From Burkholderia sp. IMCC1007 (GTDB taxonomy: Bacteria; Pseudomonadota; Gammaproteobacteria; Burkholderiales; Burkholderiaceae), in assembly GCF_027257875.1 (NCBI RefSeq), contig NZ_JAPVQY010000031.1, forward strand, positions 26,044-90,043: a DNA stretch of 64,000 nt. The letters run 5' to 3'. Positions within the stretch are counted from its first letter, which is position 1. Every line of letters starts with the position of its first letter. Position numbers and translations under genes: made by a program. Of this stretch, positions 60,232-64,000 are shown one piece after another. The notes under the pieces were generated by a model. That model saw only the letters and a list, made by a program, of their open reading frames with translations. It made no database searches and was not told the DNA's origin.

Positions 60232-61587
60232 CTAGTCGTCGGCCGCGTCCTGCGCGTCCTCGGTCGCGCCCGCGCCGCGCTCGACCGGCGGCAACAGCGC
60301 CGCCAGCACGTCGACCGAACGCGCGGTCGCGCCGCGATGGCGCGACGCGAACGCCGCGCCGGCCGCGCCCATCGCGACACGTCGCGCATGGTCGGCGAAC
60401 AGCGCGTCGAGCACGTGCGCGAGATCGAGCGGATCGGCGACCTGCATCGCCGCGCCGGCCGCGATCGCATCGGCGCTCGCCTGCGTGAAGTTGAACATGT
60501 GCGGCCCTAGCAACACCGGCACACCGACCGCGCACGCTTCGATCAGGTTCTGCCCGCCGAGCGGCAGCAGGCTGCCGCCGATGAACGCGATGTCGGCCGC
60601 CGCGTAGTACGCGCCGAGCTCGCCCATCGAATCGCCGAGCAGCACCGTCACGTCGGCCGGCAGCGGCTCGGCTGCCGGGCGCCCGGCCGCAAGTGCCGCC
60701 GCATCGGCGGCCCACGCGGAGCGCCGCACGCACTTGAACCCGCCGCGCTCGACCAGCGCCTCGACTTCGCCGAAACGCTGCGGATGACGCGGCACCAGAA
60801 TCAGCAGCGCGCCCGGCGTGCGCATCGCGGCGAACGCCTGCAGCACCAGCGCCTCTTCGTTCTCGCGCGTGCTGGCCGCGACCCACACGGGCCGCGTGCC
60901 GATCGCGTCGCGCCACGCATGGCCGCGCGCCGCCAGCTCCGGCGGCGTCGTCATGTCGAACTTCAGGTTGCCGAGCACCGTCACGTTGCGCGCGCCGAGC
61001 GACGTCAGCCGCTCCGCGTCGGCCGGGCTCTGCGCGAGCACGCGCGAGAAACCGCCGAACACATCGCGCGTGGCCGTGCCGAACTTCGCCGCGCGCCGGA
61101 ACGAACGCGCGGACATCCGCGCGTTGGTCAGCACGAGCGGCACATCCGCGCGCCGGCACTCGTCGATCAGCGTCGGCCACACCTCGGTTTCCATCACGAG
61201 GCCGAGCGTCGGCCGCCACGCGTGCAGGAAGCGCCGCACCGCGCCGGGCATGTCGTACGGCAGATAGCAGCGCAGCACGCGATCGCCGAAGATCTGTTCG
61301 CCGGTCGCGCGCCCGCTCGGCGTCATGTGCGTGAGCAGGACGCGCGCGTCGGGGCGCGCGCGCATCAGCGCATCGATCAGCGGCTGCGCGGCGCGCGTCT
61401 CGCCGACCGACACCGCATGCACCCAGATCAGCGGCGCGCGATCGTCCGGCGAGCGGCCGGCGACGTGGCCGAAGCGTTCGCCGATATGCTCGCGATAGCC
61501 GCGCTCCTTGCGCGAACGCACGAAGAGCCGGATGACGGCGACCGGCGCGACGAGCCACCACAGCGCCCGATAGATCGCCCTCAGCAT
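60232..61587 (-). CDS. waaA: 3-deoxy-D-manno-octulosonic acid transferase (Kdo transferase)
   Basis: A 451-aa GT-B glycosyltransferase anchored by one N-terminal hydrophobic segment (LWWLVAPVAVIRLFV). It adds Kdo to lipid A. Motifs: IWVHAVSVGETRAAQPLI, METEVWPTLI, VAASTRENEE and GGSLLPLGGQNLIEA. First of three LPS-core genes read in the order waaC, kdo hydroxylase, waaA on the minus strand. Confidence 0.95.
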   Translation of the reverse strand: MLRAIYRALWWLVAPVAVIRLFVRSRKERGYREHIGERFGHVAGRSPDDRAPLIWVHAVSVGETRAAQPLIDALMRARPDARVLLTHMTPSGRATGEQIFGDRVLRCYLPYDMPGAVRRFLHAWRPTLGLVMETEVWPTLIDECRRADVPLVLTNARMSARSFRRAAKFGTATRDVFGGFSRVLAQSPADAERLTSLGARNVTVLGNLKFDMTTPPELAARGHAWRDAIGTRPVWVAASTRENEEALVLQAFAAMRTPGALLILVPRHPQRFGEVEALVERGGFKCVRRSAWAADAAALAAGRPAAEPLPADVTVLLGDSMGELGAYYAAADIAFIGGSLLPLGGQNLIEACAVGVPVLLGPHMFNFTQASADAIAAGAAMQVADPLDLAHVLDALFADHARRVAMGAAGAAFASRHRGATARSVDVLAALLPPVERGAGATEDAQDAADD

Positions 61588-61624
61588 GCGCGGGCTCCCG
61601 TGTTGCCACGAAGCAGGCGCGCGC

Positions 61625-62509
61625 TCAAACGAGTGCCTTGCCCGTCAGGCGTTCGAGAATGCCGAGCGGTGCGCATTCGCGGCGCACCATCGCGTCGACC
61701 GGCAGGAAGAAGGTTTGCTCGAGCATGAACTGACCGGACATCACAGCGTGCGAAGTCTGATCGGAGAAACATATCCACACGCTGCCCGGCGGAAACGGCA
61801 TCGTCTGCTGCGGGCAGTTTTTCTGGTAGTCGAGATCGGCCTTCATCCCGTCGTGCAGGTTCAGCATCAGGTGGTCGTAGGCGCTGCGCGGCGACTTCGT
61901 CACGTGCAGCAGGTTCAGCAGCCACGCCGAGCCGGGCAACTGCGGCCGGATCTTCGGCAGGAAGCGCTTCGCGACGTCCTCGAACGGTTCGCCCACGCGC
62001 CATACGCGCGGCTGGCCGGCCGGGTTCACGTTGGTGAACACGCGCAGGATCCGCTCGCCGTAGTTCGGCCGCGACGGGAACGCGTCGACGTGCAGCCGGC
62101 TGTCGTCCTTGCGCCACGACGTCTGGCGCGTCTCGACCTGCATCAGCCGCAGGCTCGTCGGCGCGACGCGCAGCTTGCCGCGGTATTCGGGAAACAGGCC
62201 GTCGACGAGCGTGCCCGCCTGCTGCTGGAAGCGCGCGACCAGCGCGCGCACGGCCGACTGCGTGACGCTGTCGCCGAGCACGCCGGCGAGCGCGCCACCG
62301 TTCGGCGCGAGGCTGATGTTCTTGCGTTTCGGATCGGCGAGCGCGGGATCGAGCAGCGCTTCCTCGCCGCCCTCGATCGCGAAGCGCAGGTGCGGGAAAT
62401 ACAGCACCTTGCCTTCCTCGACCGCGGCCAGCAACTGCTCGCGCGGCGCCGACAGGTTGTGACCGCTCCAATCGGCGGACGGGACTTCGATGATCTGGGA
62501 TTCGCTCAT
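61625..62509 (-). CDS. kdoO: Kdo 3-hydroxylase (Fe(II)/2-oxoglutarate-dependent)
   Basis: A 294-aa cytosolic dioxygenase with His140-x-Asp142 (RLHVDAFPSR) and His254 (TSHAVMSG) as iron ligands. KdoO, characterised in Burkholderia and Yersinia, converts the outer Kdo residue to D-glycero-D-talo-oct-2-ulosonic acid (Ko). Placement between waaA and waaC matches that role. Full length and apparently intact. Confidence 0.92.
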   Translation of the reverse strand: MSESQIIEVPSADWSGHNLSAPREQLLAAVEEGKVLYFPHLRFAIEGGEEALLDPALADPKRKNISLAPNGGALAGVLGDSVTQSAVRALVARFQQQAGTLVDGLFPEYRGKLRVAPTSLRLMQVETRQTSWRKDDSRLHVDAFPSRPNYGERILRVFTNVNPAGQPRVWRVGEPFEDVAKRFLPKIRPQLPGSAWLLNLLHVTKSPRSAYDHLMLNLHDGMKADLDYQKNCPQQTMPFPPGSVWICFSDQTSHAVMSGQFMLEQTFFLPVDAMVRRECAPLGILERLTGKALV

Positions 62510-62552
62510 GGTCGATTCGCGTGCGTGACAGACAAGGCAGGCATGACGGGCA

Positions 62553-63548
62553 TTACAGCAGGCCGAAGCCCGCGAGCGCCGCCTTCACCTGCGCGATCGA
62601 CGGCGGCTGCCCCGCCGTGCCGAGATTGACGACGTCCGGCGACCAGTAGCCGCCGGTCCGCCAGGCCGTCGAGAAATTGTACAGTTCGACCGTCGGACGC
62701 TTCAGCGCGGCCGCGATATGAACCAGACCTGTATCAACCCCCACCGTCGCGGCGGCGCCGTCGATCAGACCGACCACGGCCGGCAGCGACAGCTTCGGCG
62801 GCACGATCGCCGCGGCACCGAACTCCTTCGCGAGCCGCTCGCCGGTCGCGCGCTCCGCGTCGTTGCCCCACGGCAGCACGAGCGACGCACCGCGCCGCAC
62901 GAGCGCCTGGCCGAGCTCGATCCACGCGGCGTCCGGCCACTGCTTGTCGGCGCGCGACGTCGCGTGCACGAACACCACGTACGGCACCGGCAGGTTCAGC
63001 CCGAGCGCCGCGACCGCGAGCGCGGCCGCACGCGTGTCGAGGCCGAACTCGACCGGGTCGGCCGGCGTCGGCGCCGGGTCGCCCAGTGCGGCCGCGACGA
63101 GCTGGCGCGACCGCTCGACCACGTGCGTGCGCGGCGCGATCGGCACGCGCTTGCGATAGAAGAAGCGCACGGGCCACTCGTAGCCCGCGCCTTCGGTACG
63201 ATTGCCGAGGCCGACGAGCGGGCCGTGCGCCCAGCTCGCGACCCAGGCCGTCTTGATGAGACCCTGGCAGTCGATCACGAGGTCGTACTGCTCGGCCGCG
63301 AGGCGCTTGCGGAACGCACGGATCTCGCGCCAGGTCGCACCCGACAACGGTTTCTTGCGCCAGCGGCGCAGCGAGAACGGCAGGACTTCACGCACGCCGT
63401 CGACGAGCCGCACGAGGTCGACGAAGCTTTCCTCGACCAGCCAGTCGATCTGCGCGTCGGGATGGCGACGCCGGATATCGGCGATCACGGGCATGTTGTG
63501 CACGACGTCGCCCAGCGACGACACGCGCACGATCAGGATCTTTTGCAC
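62553..63548 (-). CDS. waaC: Lipopolysaccharide heptosyltransferase I
   Basis: A 331-aa GT9 family enzyme that adds the first heptose to Kdo. It starts VQKILIVRVSSLGDVVHNMP (GTG at 63548), and has DLVIDCQGLIKTAWVA, FVHATSRADKQWP, and DTGLVHIAAALKRPTVELY. The upstream 30 codons of the open frame overlap the terminator-side leader and do not match the family. Confidence 0.95.
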   Translation of the reverse strand: MQKILIVRVSSLGDVVHNMPVIADIRRRHPDAQIDWLVEESFVDLVRLVDGVREVLPFSLRRWRKKPLSGATWREIRAFRKRLAAEQYDLVIDCQGLIKTAWVASWAHGPLVGLGNRTEGAGYEWPVRFFYRKRVPIAPRTHVVERSRQLVAAALGDPAPTPADPVEFGLDTRAAALAVAALGLNLPVPYVVFVHATSRADKQWPDAAWIELGQALVRRGASLVLPWGNDAERATGERLAKEFGAAAIVPPKLSLPAVVGLIDGAAATVGVDTGLVHIAAALKRPTVELYNFSTAWRTGGYWSPDVVNLGTAGQPPSIAQVKAALAGFGLL

Positions 63549-63625
63549 GCTGAAAAAACGCCGGCGGACGGCCGGCGACAGGCATAAAGACGCGATTTTA
63601 TCGCGCCCGGTGAACCACACAGGCA

Positions 63626-63660
63626 AAAAGCGGCGCACGCAGTACGCGTGCGCCGCTTTT
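63626..63660. terminator. Terminator between manB and waaC
   Basis: AAAAGCGGCGCACGC (63626-63640) and GCGTGCGCCGCTTTT (63646-63660) pair perfectly over 15 bp. On the minus strand the stem is followed by T's, so it ends the phosphomannomutase transcript before waaC. Confidence 0.85.
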
Positions 63661-63734
63661 CGGAAATGGCGCGACGGATCGCCCGGCTGTCGGCTCGGGC
63701 GTCGCGCCGGCCGCGGCCCGCAGGCCGCGCGAAC

Positions 63735-64000
63735 TCAGAACGGCAGCTTGGCGTCCGGCTTCGCGGCCGTCAGCACGCGGCGGAAGTCCGCCTGGATGCG
63801 CTCGAGCCCTTCGCGCGTCTCGGCTTCGAAACGCAGCACGACCACCGGCGTCGTGTTCGACGAACGCGCGAGACCGAAGCCGTCCGGATATTCGACGCGC
63901 AGCCCGTCGATCGTCACGACTTCGTCCGCGCCGTCGAACTTCGCTTCCTTCTGCAGCTTCTCGATCAGGCGGAAGTTCTCGCCTTCGTCGAGCTTGAGCT
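63735..64000 (-). CDS. Phosphomannomutase/phosphoglucomutase, C-terminal end (partial)
   Basis: The gene enters from the right edge and ends at 63735; about 88 residues are visible. The sequence VTIDGLRVEYPDGFGLARSS then NTTPVVVLRFEAET is the C-terminal domain 4 of AlgC/ManB-type hexose phosphomutases, with the phosphate-binding RSSNTTP loop. It supplies activated sugars for LPS or exopolysaccharide, in keeping with the neighbouring LPS genes. The catalytic phosphoserine is outside the window. Confidence 0.9.
   Translation of the reverse strand, partial: LKLDEGENFRLIEKLQKEAKFDGADEVVTIDGLRVEYPDGFGLARSSNTTPVVVLRFEAETREGLERIQADFRRVLTAAKPDAKLPF

Overview
The window is a high-G+C chromosome segment from a betaproteobacterium, almost certainly a Burkholderia (cepacia-complex-like). 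The evidence is the strong G/C third-position bias, the Kdo 3-hydroxylase gene between waaA and waaC, the glucokinase-linked HexR-type regulator at the left edge, the hemL-ribD-ribE-ribBX-ribH-nusB order, and the urtABCDE/ureDABCEFG cluster. No species is assigned from sequence alone.

Layout. 1-4.1 kb: the end of an RpiR/HexR-type regulator, a DUF1493 protein, an orphan type VI immunity-like protein (Tai4 family), a Bcr/CflA efflux pump and a stand-alone EVE-like protein. 4.1-16.4 kb: hemL and the riboflavin genes, interrupted by a 4.7-kb island inserted in the 3' end of ribE and bounded by a perfect 34-bp direct repeat. The island carries a Doc/AbrB toxin-antitoxin pair, a primase-helicase of the TOTE conflict type and an unrecognised 400-aa protein. 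16.4-30.4 kb: ordinary core genes (lytic transglycosylase, ubiD, LysE exporter, PXPV protein, DUF2520, YggT, crcB/DUF190, sirtuin, Nudix, DeoR, split chrA, an rpsU paralogue among small unknown genes, a cupin). 30.36-40.22 kb: a tRNA-Gly(CCC) followed by a 9.8-kb integrative island with a 24-bp att duplication. It holds a tyrosine integrase, an XRE regulator, a serine recombinase, an RHH-like regulator plus 297-aa gene followed by five 12-bp iterons, and a zinc-hook RloC-like anticodon nuclease. 40.3-46.2 kb: trmB, uppP, DUF1439 lipoprotein, YkgJ-like protein, hemN, pcm, rhodanese. 46.6-60.2 kb: urea uptake and urease genes with an AbiEi/AbiEii module wedged between urtE and ureD; canonical sigma-54 promoters precede urtA and ureA. 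60.2-64 kb: LPS inner-core genes waaA, Kdo hydroxylase and waaC, then the end of a phosphomannomutase gene.

How the parts fit. Core modules are riboflavin synthesis, haem precursor steps, nitrogen-controlled urea import and hydrolysis, and LPS core assembly. Onto this backbone three independent defence or conflict cassettes have been added at three sites: the ribE 3' end, the tRNA-Gly 3' end and the urt/ure junction. The ribE island is the most novel-looking: it replaces the last nine codons of ribE with nine island-encoded codons, leaves the original tail stranded 4.7 kb away, and carries no recognisable recombinase.
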